A stretch of DNA of 16,857 bases. Source: UBA1046 sp050945515 (GTDB lineage: Bacteria; Bacillota; Clostridia; Saccharofermentanales; DTU023). Of the stretch, positions 1 through 7,140 are shown piece by piece. The translations under genes and the position numbers were made by a program. The first letter of the stretch is position 1. Each line of letters opens with the position of its first letter. The notes beneath the pieces are model-generated. The model had not been told where the DNA came from, did no database searches, and saw only the letters and a program-made list of their open reading frames with translations. The DNA lies in the NCBI GenBank assembly GCA_050945515.1, contig JBMNTB010000033.1, positions 1 to 16,857 of the forward strand, given 5' to 3'.

Positions 1-154
1 TGGAAAAAAGAATGTTGTCAAATATATGTCCCGTATAATAATTATCTGCCACTGAATTTGAATAACGATAAAAATCCAATGACATCAAATCATCTAAAGA
101 TTTGTGCACTCGATTAATTTCAAAGCCATCTTCTTTTAATACACATTTGCTCAT
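1..154 (-). CDS. Start of an unidentified gene of the polysaccharide cluster (partial, runs off left edge)
   Basis: An open frame starts with ATG at 154 on the minus strand and stays open to the window edge, giving 51 visible codons. The protein begins MSKCVLKEDGFEINRVHK and continues with an acidic and aromatic stretch that includes LMSLDFYRYSNS. A ribosome binding site (AGGA, just upstream of the ATG with about 8 bases between) supports this start. The gene follows the GT4 glycosyltransferase gene in the same direction after 68 bases, so it is probably the next gene of the operon. I do not recognise the family from this N-terminus. No signal peptide or membrane segment is visible. An acyl-, sulfo- or glycosyltransferase would fit the context, but that is only a guess. 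Confidence 0.6.
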   Translation of the reverse strand, partial: MSKCVLKEDGFEINRVHKSLDDLMSLDFYRYSNSVADNYYTGHIFDNILFS

Positions 155-222
155 TTTTCATTCCTAACCATATATGCTATTGCAACACATAAGATGCATT
201 ATTATGCGTTTTCTTTAACATT

Positions 223-1434
223 TCACATGGTAGCCTCCAATATTGTGTCTATATATTTTTTAACGCAATGGTCTTTTGACGCATTAATCTTCACATAAGC
301 CCTGCCATCAACTTTTTTCTTTTTTTTATAGAAACAACGAATCTCATCAACTAAAGCACATATTGATTCGGGTTCAACACTAACCCCAGTGTTACTGTTC
401 TTTAGAATATTCGACAATTCGCTATCAACATCAAATGAAGCAATAATCGGTATGTTGCAGGCCATTATGCTCCATGTTTTACTTGGCATGCCGCTTTTTC
501 CCACGCCTTTTTTACAGGTGATAATTGCAACATCACCCATGCTGTAAACTTCTGGTACTCTATGTTGTGGAAGTAAAGGATGTATGAATACATTCTTTAA
601 TTTCTCTGCTCTTTTTTCTGCTTCAGAATAGCCAGCACCGCTACCAAATATCACAAATTGTATATCCTGTTCGGTCTGAAGCTCTTCTGCAACATCCAGT
701 ACTATTTCAGCTCCCTGTGCTGCTCCAAAATTTCCAGCATAAAGTACAATGTATTTATTCCTATTTATTCCGAACTCATCAAACAACGCGTTCTTCTCTT
801 TTTCTATCGGATAAATTTCATCCATATTTATCCAATTTGATATAACACTTATCTTCTTTGCTCGAATGTTCTTCTGAAGTAAGTTCTTTTTCATTTCTTC
901 AGAAATTACAATAATGTGCGAGCACCGCTTATATGTGACTTTTTCAAGTTTCCGACCGATTTTCCAAAGAAATGAGTCTTGTTTCGTTAGTCCTGTGGTC
1001 ACCAAAGAATCTGGGAAAATGTCCTGCAAGGAATACACAAAGGGGATTCTTTTCTTTTGGGCAACTCTTCCCGCTATCCATCCTTGCGTGGGAGGGGTGC
1101 TGTTGGCAAACACAGCATCTATGCCATCCATTCTCTTGCCTATTTGATATGTCCTCAAATTACACCAAAAATAACGTAGCGCACGAATCAGAGGATTTTT
1201 ACCTTCTTGTGGGGCTAAAAATCTGGTTACATGAACATGCCCATTATGGAGGGTATCATCTTTCCTGTTTTTATACTCCTGAACTTCAATTGGACTCACT
1301 CCCCGTGTTGGGGTAGGACATACTATTTCAACTTCATGTCCTGCTCGAACCAATCCCTCTAACAGATCATTTTCCAAGTGTGTAAATGCTATCTGTTCTG
1401 GTTCAAAATATGCGTCAAGAAACAGAATCCTCAT
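223..1434 (-). CDS. GT4-family glycosyltransferase (WbuB-like)
   Basis: This 403-residue protein probably transfers a sugar from a nucleotide-sugar donor to the growing lipid-linked repeat unit at the inner face of the membrane. It has the two-domain GT-B layout. The N-terminal acceptor domain begins MRILFLDAYFEPEQ, with the stretch NSTPPTQGWIAG near 111-122 and SLQDIFPDSL near 135-144, both typical of WbuB-like enzymes. The C-terminal donor domain has LYAGNFGAAQG at 231-241, VIFGSGAG at 261-268 and GMPSKTWSIMAC at 315-326. Length is normal for the family. Its ATG overlaps the stop of the upstream acetyltransferase gene (TAATG), so translation is probably coupled. A lysine run near residues 370-374 is encoded by an A-rich tract. 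The family is clear, but the sugar and linkage cannot be read from the sequence. Confidence 0.88.
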   Translation of the reverse strand: MRILFLDAYFEPEQIAFTHLENDLLEGLVRAGHEVEIVCPTPTRGVSPIEVQEYKNRKDDTLHNGHVHVTRFLAPQEGKNPLIRALRYFWCNLRTYQIGKRMDGIDAVFANSTPPTQGWIAGRVAQKKRIPFVYSLQDIFPDSLVTTGLTKQDSFLWKIGRKLEKVTYKRCSHIIVISEEMKKNLLQKNIRAKKISVISNWINMDEIYPIEKEKNALFDEFGINRNKYIVLYAGNFGAAQGAEIVLDVAEELQTEQDIQFVIFGSGAGYSEAEKRAEKLKNVFIHPLLPQHRVPEVYSMGDVAIITCKKGVGKSGMPSKTWSIMACNIPIIASFDVDSELSNILKNSNTGVSVEPESICALVDEIRCFYKKKKKVDGRAYVKINASKDHCVKKYIDTILEATM

Positions 1435-2051
1435 TAACCTTCTCTCGGGGGAACATATCTATACTCACTCATCCTGCGGCCTTCAGCCGTTGTGAACGTT
1501 CTTGATAGCTCAAATCCATTCTTTACATAGAATCTGTTCACTCCATCATTACCATCAGCATCGGTCTCCAGATTGATATAAGCATAGGTGTTAAAATCTA
1601 CATTACTTTTCAAATAGTCAATAAGCTGCGACCCAATCCCTCTGTTTTCAATTGCCGGGTCAACACAGATTGAAGCCAATTCTACATACCTTTCTTCTTT
1701 AACCACACTCTCACTCTTCTTGAAAGCACCAAGAATGCGCTTGATGAAAGATGGATGACGAATTGCAGCACCGGCAGAACATACCGCAAATTTTGCAAGG
1801 TGGCTTTTAATAAGCCCCTTGTAAAATCTTGGGTAGTCCTTAGAATAAGCAATAAAGCCAACAAGTCTCCCGTTATTTTCCGCTACTATGATTCCTGATT
1901 CGGTATCTTCCATGTATCCCGTGTATAATGTACGCAAAAACGGCACACCTAGCTGAGTCAAGAAGAAAGTAGGAAATGATCGCTTATGTAGCTCGGCTAT
2001 CACTTTTATCTCGGCTATATTTAATTTCTCAAGTTCTCGAATTGATGTCAT
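1434..2051 (-). CDS. GNAT-family N-acetyltransferase
   Basis: The 205-residue product is a GCN5-related acetyltransferase that would move an acetyl group from acetyl-CoA to an amine. The acetyl-CoA binding motif is clear at about 126-148: LASICVDPAIENRGIGSQLI, with the NRGIGS loop. It is followed by the usual strand and FYVKNGFE (174-181), the last core motif of GNAT domains. Residues 75-120, between the early strands and motif A, form a longer basic and helical insertion than in minimal GNATs. A ribosome binding site (AAGGGAG) precedes the ATG. The gene sits between the initiating transferase and a glycosyltransferase and overlaps the latter by one base, so N-acetylation of an amino sugar made by the neighbouring aminotransferase is a reasonable inference. 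The substrate is not shown by the sequence. Confidence 0.85.
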   Translation of the reverse strand: MTSIRELEKLNIAEIKVIAELHKRSFPTFFLTQLGVPFLRTLYTGYMEDTESGIIVAENNGRLVGFIAYSKDYPRFYKGLIKSHLAKFAVCSAGAAIRHPSFIKRILGAFKKSESVVKEERYVELASICVDPAIENRGIGSQLIDYLKSNVDFNTYAYINLETDADGNDGVNRFYVKNGFELSRTFTTAEGRRMSEYRYVPPREG

Positions 2052-2072
2052 TCCTGCGCTCCCTTATAGTGT

Positions 2073-2293
2073 TTACCGCAACTTCGTTTTTATTATTTTT
2101 CGGACCATATGCCAAACGAATTCACCAAGAGTAAGAGCACCAAGTACCGGTCCATTAAACGCAATCCAAGTATTTCCGAAATGATTCATTGTCCATTTAC
2201 CAATACAGCACAGCAGGCAATTATAAACAGTACAATGGTTACAGCTATATCGAGAATTTGTAGCTTGCTTTCATTCCGGAATATCGCTATACC
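2073..2293 (-). pseudogene. Possible frameshifted or split small membrane protein
   Basis: This gap between the sugar transferase and acetyltransferase genes is not random-looking on the minus strand. Right after the sugar transferase stop, in the same frame, 2293-2186 reads a hydrophobic segment: ESKLQILDIAVTIVLF, then IIACCAVLVNGQ and a TGA at 2186-2188. That TGA overlaps an ATG (ATGA) that opens a second frame at 2189-2073 of 38 codons, starting MNHFGNTWIAFNGPVLGA and ending in a basic tail, KIIKTKLR. Joined across the overlap, the two would make a small protein with one strong and one weaker membrane segment. The first piece has no ATG, GTG or well-placed TTG, so a decayed gene is more likely than two coupled peptides. 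The family is not recognised. Confidence 0.35.
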
Positions 2294-2989
2294 TCAATCA
2301 TAATTCTTACCCAACACAGCAAGTACAGTTCTGAACATAGTTAATAAGTCGCGAAGGAATGAGAATCTTTCAATCGAGTTTAGATTCCATACCATCTTTG
2401 ACGGAAGAACAGCATTCATATAAACTTCATCAATATCGTCAGCCGCATTCAGCAGCTTGTCCTCATCTTTATACCGTATGCTCGCTTCGCTCGTTATACC
2501 AGCTGGCATCAATAGTGTTGCGTTAAACTCCGGTTTGTACTGCTCCACATACTTCACCGCTTCAGGTCTTGTACCCACGAAACTCATATCTCCCACGATC
2601 ACGTCCAGAACCTGCGGAAGCTCATCCAGGCTATATCCGCGCAACTTAGCCCCTACCCTTGTGATTCTGCTATCATTTCCAACAGTGACGGCTGTACCAA
2701 CCCTATCGGCGTTGTTGACCATTGTCCGGAACTTGTGGATGCGGAAGTGCCGACCGTATGTAGTCGCTCGCTCCTGCCTGTAAAACACCGGGCCTTCAGA
2801 ATCTCTCTTAATCAGCACAGCAATCACGCCCATAGGAATTGCCAGAATTACAAGCAAGATGATGCTTACAACAAGGTCAAATATTCGTTTAAGGAATAAC
2901 TGCCATTTCTTGTTGTTAAGTATTTCCCAATAATGCCTTACTTCTGGTGTCCTCATGAAATCAGGTAAATCATCCCACTTTCGCAGCAT
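2294..2989 (-). CDS. Initiating sugar-phosphate transferase (PglC/WcaJ family)
   Basis: This 231-residue membrane enzyme belongs to the bacterial sugar transferase family. It moves a sugar-1-phosphate from a UDP-sugar to undecaprenyl phosphate and so starts each repeat unit. The amphipathic or re-entrant membrane segment lies at about 36-60 after KRIFDLV. The signature elements follow in order: GPVFYRQER (66-74), HKFRTM (85-90), LDELPQ with the Asp-Glu catalytic pair at 122-123, and GDMSFVGTRPE (133-143). Length matches the short PglC-type enzymes rather than the larger WbaP/WcaJ forms with extra N-terminal helices. The start lies two bases after the aminotransferase stop, with AAGGGAATAAGG upstream, so the two are probably coupled. 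An aminotransferase next to a PglC-like enzyme suggests that the first sugar is a diamino or amino deoxy sugar; this is inference. Confidence 0.93.
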   Translation of the reverse strand: MLRKWDDLPDFMRTPEVRHYWEILNNKKWQLFLKRIFDLVVSIILLVILAIPMGVIAVLIKRDSEGPVFYRQERATTYGRHFRIHKFRTMVNNADRVGTAVTVGNDSRITRVGAKLRGYSLDELPQVLDVIVGDMSFVGTRPEAVKYVEQYKPEFNATLLMPAGITSEASIRYKDEDKLLNAADDIDEVYMNAVLPSKMVWNLNSIERFSFLRDLLTMFRTVLAVLGKNYD

Positions 2990-2991
2990 CC

Positions 2992-4359
2992 TTATTCCCT
3001 TATCTCATTGACAACTTCTTGAAGTGTCTCACACACATATATGACATCATCATCCGACAGCAATGTGTGGAACGGAAGAGTAATCAAGTTATGGTAGTAA
3101 TCATAGGTGTTCGGGAAATCCTTGATATCCCACCCCAATGTCTTATATGCAGTCATCATCGGCATCGGCTTGTAGTGAACATTGGTAGCCACACCACGCT
3201 CTGCCATCTTTTCGATGATTTCATTCCGCTGTTCTGCGTTAATGCTTGGTATACGGATCAAATACAGATGATTGGAGCTGTCCATAATATCCGTATGATG
3301 AATCATGTGCCCAATACCCAACTCATCACAGGTCTTGTCGTAGACTTTCATTATGGATTCCCGACGTTCCAGTAATCCCGGATATCGATCAAGCTGCCTT
3401 AACCCAATCGCCGCCATGATGTCGGTCATGTTGCACTTGTACCACGGTCCAATGATGTCATACTCCCACGCACCAACTTTCTTCGCAAAAGCATCTTTAT
3501 CCTGACCGTGTAAACTAAGCAACTGATAGAACTTATAAATATCCTTATCTGTCACACCTTCAGCGTACACGCTCCCCGGCAGACACCATGTGCTGGCCCC
3601 CCCTTCGCCGGTAGTATAATTCTTCACTGCATGGAAGCTGAAACTGGAAAAATGAGCGATTCTACCGCAGTATCGGCGTTCAGGAGTATCAAGATTACCT
3701 TCTCCCGCCCGAAACACCATACGGCTCGCACCAAGACTGTGAGCGCAGTCAGAAACAACGGCTACACAACCAAGACCACGCTGGATAGCTGCAGAGAGAT
3801 CAGACAGAGAGGTGCCGTCACTATCCATTGGTTTGAACATATTTCTTGTCCGCTCCACAACCTCGAAGATCCTATTATAGTCACAAACTATGCCGCCGAG
3901 GTCAACTGGAACAATCGCCTTTGTCTTCTCAGTAATAGCAGCTTCCAGAGCATCGTAATCCATCTCCGGACAATGAGTTGTCGGATCACCATCTTTCTGT
4001 ATATCAACAAATTTTACTGTAGCCCCACAGTGAATCGCAGCAGAAGCAGAAGCAGTATAGGAATAAGCAGGAACAATCACTTCATCACCTGGACCAACGC
4101 CAAGAATACGAAAGTTTAACTCCTCGGCAGCAGTCGCACTATTTAGGCAAACAACCTTGTGACTATATTTTGCAATTGCCTCTTTAGTCGTACAGTCAAT
4201 ATCTGTTTTCCCAGTTTCAAAGTAAGCAGCAAGACGGTATTCCAGCATTTTTGTACGCGGTCCGGTTGTTATCCAGCCGGAACATAGAGTTTCTACAACT
4301 TCATTAATTTCAAGTTCAATGATATCGGGTGGGCTAAACTGTATTGCTCTCTTTTCCAT
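2992..4359 (-). CDS. DegT/DnrJ/EryC1/StrS-family sugar aminotransferase
   Basis: The 455-residue product is a PLP-dependent enzyme of the fold-type I family that puts an amino group on a keto sugar nucleotide. Visible marks are CLNSATAAEELNFRILG (71-87), which holds the phosphate-binding turn, GDEVIVPAYSYTASA (91-105), VVSDCAHSLGA (201-211) with Asp204 expected to contact the pyridine nitrogen, and FHAVKNYTTGEGG (242-254) with Lys246 as the Schiff-base lysine. The C-terminal half has the usual MTDIMAAIGLRQLDR stretch. It is longer than most members (around 380) because of insertions, notably at about 172-198 between the central strands and at 44-66. The start has GAGGAAA six bases upstream. 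It directly precedes the initiating transferase gene. Substrate and exact product are unknown. Confidence 0.92.
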   Translation of the reverse strand: MEKRAIQFSPPDIIELEINEVVETLCSGWITTGPRTKMLEYRLAAYFETGKTDIDCTTKEAIAKYSHKVVCLNSATAAEELNFRILGVGPGDEVIVPAYSYTASASAAIHCGATVKFVDIQKDGDPTTHCPEMDYDALEAAITEKTKAIVPVDLGGIVCDYNRIFEVVERTRNMFKPMDSDGTSLSDLSAAIQRGLGCVAVVSDCAHSLGASRMVFRAGEGNLDTPERRYCGRIAHFSSFSFHAVKNYTTGEGGASTWCLPGSVYAEGVTDKDIYKFYQLLSLHGQDKDAFAKKVGAWEYDIIGPWYKCNMTDIMAAIGLRQLDRYPGLLERRESIMKVYDKTCDELGIGHMIHHTDIMDSSNHLYLIRIPSINAEQRNEIIEKMAERGVATNVHYKPMPMMTAYKTLGWDIKDFPNTYDYYHNLITLPFHTLLSDDDVIYVCETLQEVVNEIRE

Positions 4360-4486
4360 TGTGTTTCCTCAATTTCACTCTGTTTCCCTTAATCCTTCTA
4401 ATCCCAATAAGCAAATAATTTATGCATAGCGCCATCTATCTTAAAGACGTTGTTGCTATTAGTTGTTGCTATTAAAGGAACAAATT
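4360..4486. other. Non-coding stretch with a 13-bp tandem duplication
   Basis: This part of the 331-base gap between cpsB and the aminotransferase gene has no plausible reading frame. It holds a perfect tandem copy of GTTGTTGCTATTA at 4449-4461 and 4462-4474, and the ribosome binding site of the aminotransferase gene close to 4360. With the decayed gene next to it (4487-4668), it looks like sequence left after a gene was lost from the operon. No terminator with a T run was seen, so read-through from cpsB into the aminotransferase gene is expected. Confidence 0.5.
4449..4474. repeat. Two tandem copies of a 13-bp unit
   Basis: The unit GTTGTTGCTATTA occurs twice without a mismatch, at 4449-4461 and 4462-4474. 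It lies in the non-coding remnant zone between cpsB and the aminotransferase gene. It is probably a replication-slippage duplication; no function can be assigned. Confidence 0.85.
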
Positions 4487-4668
4487 TTATAGTAAATATA
4501 AAGTGTCTGTATGTTTACCCATATGCATTGTCCCAAAACTTTCTGCTGCATCTTCTATCAAAGGCATGTTATATCTTTTGCAAATATCTTTGATCCGATT
4601 AATTTTAGCGGGAACGCCATACAAACAAACTACTATTAATCCTTAATTGTTTTCCTTGCCAACTCATG
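4487..4668 (-). pseudogene. Remnant of a second DegT-type sugar aminotransferase (PglE-like subfamily)
   Basis: On the minus strand 4642-4487 reads 51 residues that match the middle of a DegT-type aminotransferase: LIVVCLYGVPAKINRIKDIC, then KRYNMPLIEDAAESFGT, then HMGKHTDTL before a stop. The IEDAAES motif contains the Asp that contacts PLP in this family. The expected continuation to the PLP lysine is missing, and so is nearly all of the N-terminal half. In another frame just upstream, 4668-4642 reads HELARKTIK, which would join by a one-base shift. It lacks a usable start and binding site. It is not a copy of the intact neighbour, whose matching region reads IVPVDLGGIVCDYNRI and VVSDCAHSLGA, so it descends from a different aminotransferase. 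The operon therefore appears to have lost or exchanged its sugar aminotransferase. Confidence 0.75.
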
Positions 4669-4690
4669 TTTGGTTATGATTATCTTATGA

Positions 4691-5380
4691 CTAGTATATA
4701 TTTTCAAGTTCTTCTGCTGTGAGCTTTGCTGTCAGCTGTGATCTGTATTTTTCTACTTCAGGACTGCGCTTGCCTGTCACGCGGTGGCAGTCGGTGCCTA
4801 AAAACTGTATCTGTCCTTGCTTAAGATACTTTAAACATCTTCGTTTTACTAAAAAGCCTGAATCTAAAAAATCTAAGTTTAGCTGCATATAAACATCTAG
4901 TTGCACAAATTGCTTGAATATCTTTGGCTTTAGCATGAAGGGATAGCGTTCAATATGAGCCAAGATGATTTTGATGGGGTACCTGGAATATATTTCTGAA
5001 ATAAAATTCAACTCATGTCCCGGTTCCGATTTCAGTGAAGACATCTCCAGCAGGAGAAGATCTGTTCCTTCGATGCATAAGTCATCTAAGTTAGCATAAT
5101 TAAAGATTGCAGGAATAGCGTAGACCTCTGCTCCCAAGCGATACCTCATGCCATAGCGATCTAATATCGATTTTAGTGATTGAAATGATTCTTTTCTTCT
5201 TTGGAGAAACTTATCCACGGATTCTTGATGTGAATAATAATGGGGCGTCAAAAATATTTCCTCAATTCCTTGTTCGCTTAAGGAAAGAATCATCTGTTCT
5301 GATTCTTCGACATTCTGTGCACCATCATCCATTCCCGGCAGAATATGCGTATGAGAATCAATAAATTTAAATTGCCCCAT
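4691..5380 (-). CDS. cpsB: Capsule regulatory protein-tyrosine phosphatase, PHP type (CpsB/YwqE-like)
   Basis: The 229-residue protein is a metal-dependent phosphatase of the PHP family that removes phosphate from the tyrosine tail of the CpsD kinase. The metal-binding motifs stand in family order: DSHTHILPGMDDGA (8-21), TPHYY (45-49), GAEVY, LLLLEM, the IILAHIERYP stretch in the C-terminal half, and LGTDCH close to the end. Length is close to that of streptococcal CpsB. The start is constrained because DSHTH must lie a few residues in and no other start exists between the upstream stop and the ATG. Oddly, the only purine-rich binding site (AAGGGG) touches the ATG with no spacer, so initiation may depend on coupling to cpsD, whose stop is 34 bases upstream. 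It follows cpsC and cpsD, an order seen in only some Firmicutes. Confidence 0.94.
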   Translation of the reverse strand: MGQFKFIDSHTHILPGMDDGAQNVEESEQMILSLSEQGIEEIFLTPHYYSHQESVDKFLQRRKESFQSLKSILDRYGMRYRLGAEVYAIPAIFNYANLDDLCIEGTDLLLLEMSSLKSEPGHELNFISEIYSRYPIKIILAHIERYPFMLKPKIFKQFVQLDVYMQLNLDFLDSGFLVKRRCLKYLKQGQIQFLGTDCHRVTGKRSPEVEKYRSQLTAKLTAEELENIY

Positions 5381-5414
5381 CCCCTTACCACTAGTTCATG
5401 AATAATAGATCTTC

Positions 5415-6149
5415 TTATTCTCCATACCTATAGCTATAGGCATAGCCATAGCCATAACTTTGTTTTGTAAAGTCAACATCATTTAGTATAACGCCTAAAA
5501 TTGTTGCCTGAGCCTTTTCCAAAGTTTCAATGGTCAATTTCAAGGCCGGCTTCGTCGACTGATCAGCCCTTACCACAAGGACAACCCCATCCGTATGTGT
5601 AGCAAAAGAACTGGCATCTGTTATCTGCAATACGGGAGGCGTATCTATAATGATATAGTCAAATTGCTCTTCTAATTTCTTAAGAAAATTTTGAAATAAC
5701 TTGCCCGACAGAAATACCGAAGGGTTTGGCACCTTAGTGCCGCTCATCATCACATAAAAATTCTCTTTTTGATTGTAGATACAGGATTCCGAAAAAGTAT
5801 TTTTATTGGATAGAAAGTCTGTCAAACCGGGTTTATTTGAAATATTTAAGTAGCGGTGCAGTTTCGGAGCATGCAAGTCACAACCTAGAATTATAACTTT
5901 GTTCTCATGAATACTGCCAAAGGACCTTGCCAAATTCACAGCACAAAAGGTCTTACCTTCACCTTGTAAGCCACTCGTAACAATGAAAGTCTTGCCTGTA
6001 CCATCATATTTAATTATAGAATAGTCGATATTAATTCTGGCGTTATTAAAATATTCTCTGACTTGCTCTACGTTTCTATTAGCAAGTTCTATTTTTTGTC
6101 TGCTAGCCGGATCACGCTTTCTAGATTGAGATGCATTATTTTTAGCCAT
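5415..6149 (-). CDS. cpsD: Bacterial tyrosine kinase of polysaccharide export (CpsD/CapB-like)
   Basis: This 244-residue cytoplasmic BY-kinase works with the membrane protein CpsC. ATP binding and tyrosine autophosphorylation control polymer length and export. The Walker A motif is SGLQGEGKT (59-67). The Walker A' strand is VIILGCDLHAPKLH with Asp91, where most relatives have a D-x-D pair, so the first Asp is replaced by Gly. Walker B is IIIDTPP (166-172). The C-terminus is a tyrosine cluster with six tyrosines at every second position, 232 to 242. A basic N-terminus (1-40) includes the ELANRNVEQVREYFNNARINI helix region that contacts neighbouring subunits in relatives. The start has GAAAGG about 8 bases upstream. 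It lies 16 bases after cpsC and 34 before cpsB. Confidence is high. Confidence 0.95.
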   Translation of the reverse strand: MAKNNASQSRKRDPASRQKIELANRNVEQVREYFNNARINIDYSIIKYDGTGKTFIVTSGLQGEGKTFCAVNLARSFGSIHENKVIILGCDLHAPKLHRYLNISNKPGLTDFLSNKNTFSESCIYNQKENFYVMMSGTKVPNPSVFLSGKLFQNFLKKLEEQFDYIIIDTPPVLQITDASSFATHTDGVVLVVRADQSTKPALKLTIETLEKAQATILGVILNDVDFTKQSYGYGYAYSYRYGE

Positions 6150-6165
6150 CCTATTGACCTTTCAA

Positions 6166-6858
6166 TTATTTCATTTTGGGCACGACGCCTATGATTTTAA
6201 CCTCAAAATTCTTTGTTATATCCTCTTCCTTTTTAATCTTAATATCAAATACATCGATTAAAATAGCCAACACAGAACCCAAGAACAAGCCCAATACAAA
6301 GCCCAGGGCTGTATTGCGCATAATTTTCGGAGTTGACTGTTCCTTCGCCGGTAGCGGTTGATCAACGACTATCAACGTCGCATTGGCTTTGACTTTATTC
6401 ATTTCCTCTGGCGCAACTTTGGCAATTTTCTGTGCTATTTCTAAGGATAGTTCAGGACTGGTTGTGCGCACACTGGCTGTCAGAATCTCCGTGTCTTGCA
6501 CACTTTTATAAGTGATCATTTCCTTCAATTCAGCAGCGGACAAATCCGCTTCTGTTTCTTCCGACAGCAAATTTAAAAATGAATTGGTTGTCATTAGCTC
6601 TATGTATGTATTGGCAATTCTTTGAGCTAAAGTTACAGCCTGAAGCCCCAAGCTCGGATTATCTTCATCTGTGGTACTGGCTTCAATATAAAATTTCACT
6701 GTGGAATCATAAGTTGGAACGAGGACAAATTTATTGATCCCCCAAAAACCCCCGGCAAAAATCAAGGTAATTAGAATAATCAACACAATATGTTTTCTCA
6801 AGCTTGACAGTATCTCAAGCAATGATATCTCTACTGTCTGATTCGTTTCTTTATTCAT
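6166..6858 (-). CDS. cpsC: Polysaccharide chain-length regulator, Wzz family (CpsC/CapA-like)
   Basis: The 230-residue membrane protein is the co-polymerase partner and activator of the CpsD kinase. It has a short cytoplasmic N-terminus with the ISLLEILSSLRKH stretch typical of Wzz proteins, a first membrane segment at about 23-45, an outer domain, a proline-rich stretch before the second helix (DQPLPAKEQSTPK, 166-178), and a second membrane segment at about 182-203. A basic and acidic cytoplasmic tail ends in VKIIGVVPKMK, a standard ending in this family. Length fits Firmicutes CpsC. AAGGGGAA precedes the ATG. It is the first gene of the operon and has its own promoter with two dyads at 6885-6941. 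Confidence 0.94.
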   Translation of the reverse strand: MNKETNQTVEISLLEILSSLRKHIVLIILITLIFAGGFWGINKFVLVPTYDSTVKFYIEASTTDEDNPSLGLQAVTLAQRIANTYIELMTTNSFLNLLSEETEADLSAAELKEMITYKSVQDTEILTASVRTTSPELSLEIAQKIAKVAPEEMNKVKANATLIVVDQPLPAKEQSTPKIMRNTALGFVLGLFLGSVLAILIDVFDIKIKKEEDITKNFEVKIIGVVPKMK

Positions 6859-6884
6859 GTGTTCCCCTTAGTAATCTACCTAAC

Positions 6885-6899
6885 TACCACTATGTGGTA
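6885..6899. promoter_or_regulatory. Perfect inverted repeat just after the cps transcription start (operator candidate)
   Basis: TACCAC and GTGGTA are perfect 6-bp arms around a 3-base centre (TAT). The expected transcription start of the cpsC promoter is near 6904, so the dyad covers about +5 to +20, where a bound repressor would block initiation or clearance. The arms could also form a short hairpin in the leader RNA. The binding protein is unknown. Confidence 0.5.
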
Positions 6900-6910
6900 T
6901 GACCGCAATA

Positions 6911-6939
6911 AGTATATCAGTTTGCATAGCGCTCAGCAA
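6911..6939 (-). promoter_or_regulatory. Promoter of the cps operon
   Basis: On the minus strand the sequence has TTGCTG (-35, 6939-6934), a 17-base spacer and TATACT (-10, 6916-6911) preceded by TGA, which makes an extended -10 element TGATATACT. Spacing and the extended -10 fit a housekeeping sigma factor. The predicted leader to the cpsC ATG at 6858 is about 45 bases. Confidence 0.7.
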
Positions 6940-6941
6940 AC
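6920..6941. promoter_or_regulatory. 22-bp imperfect palindrome over the -35 and spacer of the cps promoter
   Basis: The arms GTTTGC (6920-6925) and GCAAAC (6936-6941) are exact inverted copies around AGCGCT, itself a palindrome. Over the 11-bp half sites 9 positions match. The site overlaps the -35 box and most of the spacer, a standard position for a repressor. No regulator gene is in the window. Confidence 0.5.
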
Positions 6942-7140
6942 AATCTACTTGAGGTCGCTGATATAAAATCCATCTTAATGAAGATAAAATATTTGACACC
7001 TTATGCTCAGTTTTTTAATTGTATACCAAGTTCATTTCGATCAGAAGAGCAAGGACAAATATCCGGGACAAGCTGCATCGGGTATAATTTGAAGGAAACA
7101 TATTATTGATTTAACCGAAATATTGTGATTGAGTATTGCT

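Noticed and set aside
300..330. Frameshift in the glycosyltransferase gene at the A/T homopolymer tract
   Set aside because: The frame stays open with a plausible C-terminal helix after the lysine run, and the length is normal for the family.
3631..4119. 162-codon plus-strand open frame opposite the aminotransferase gene
   Set aside because: The minus-strand frame has all DegT motifs and conserved order; the plus-strand protein has no recognisable domain.
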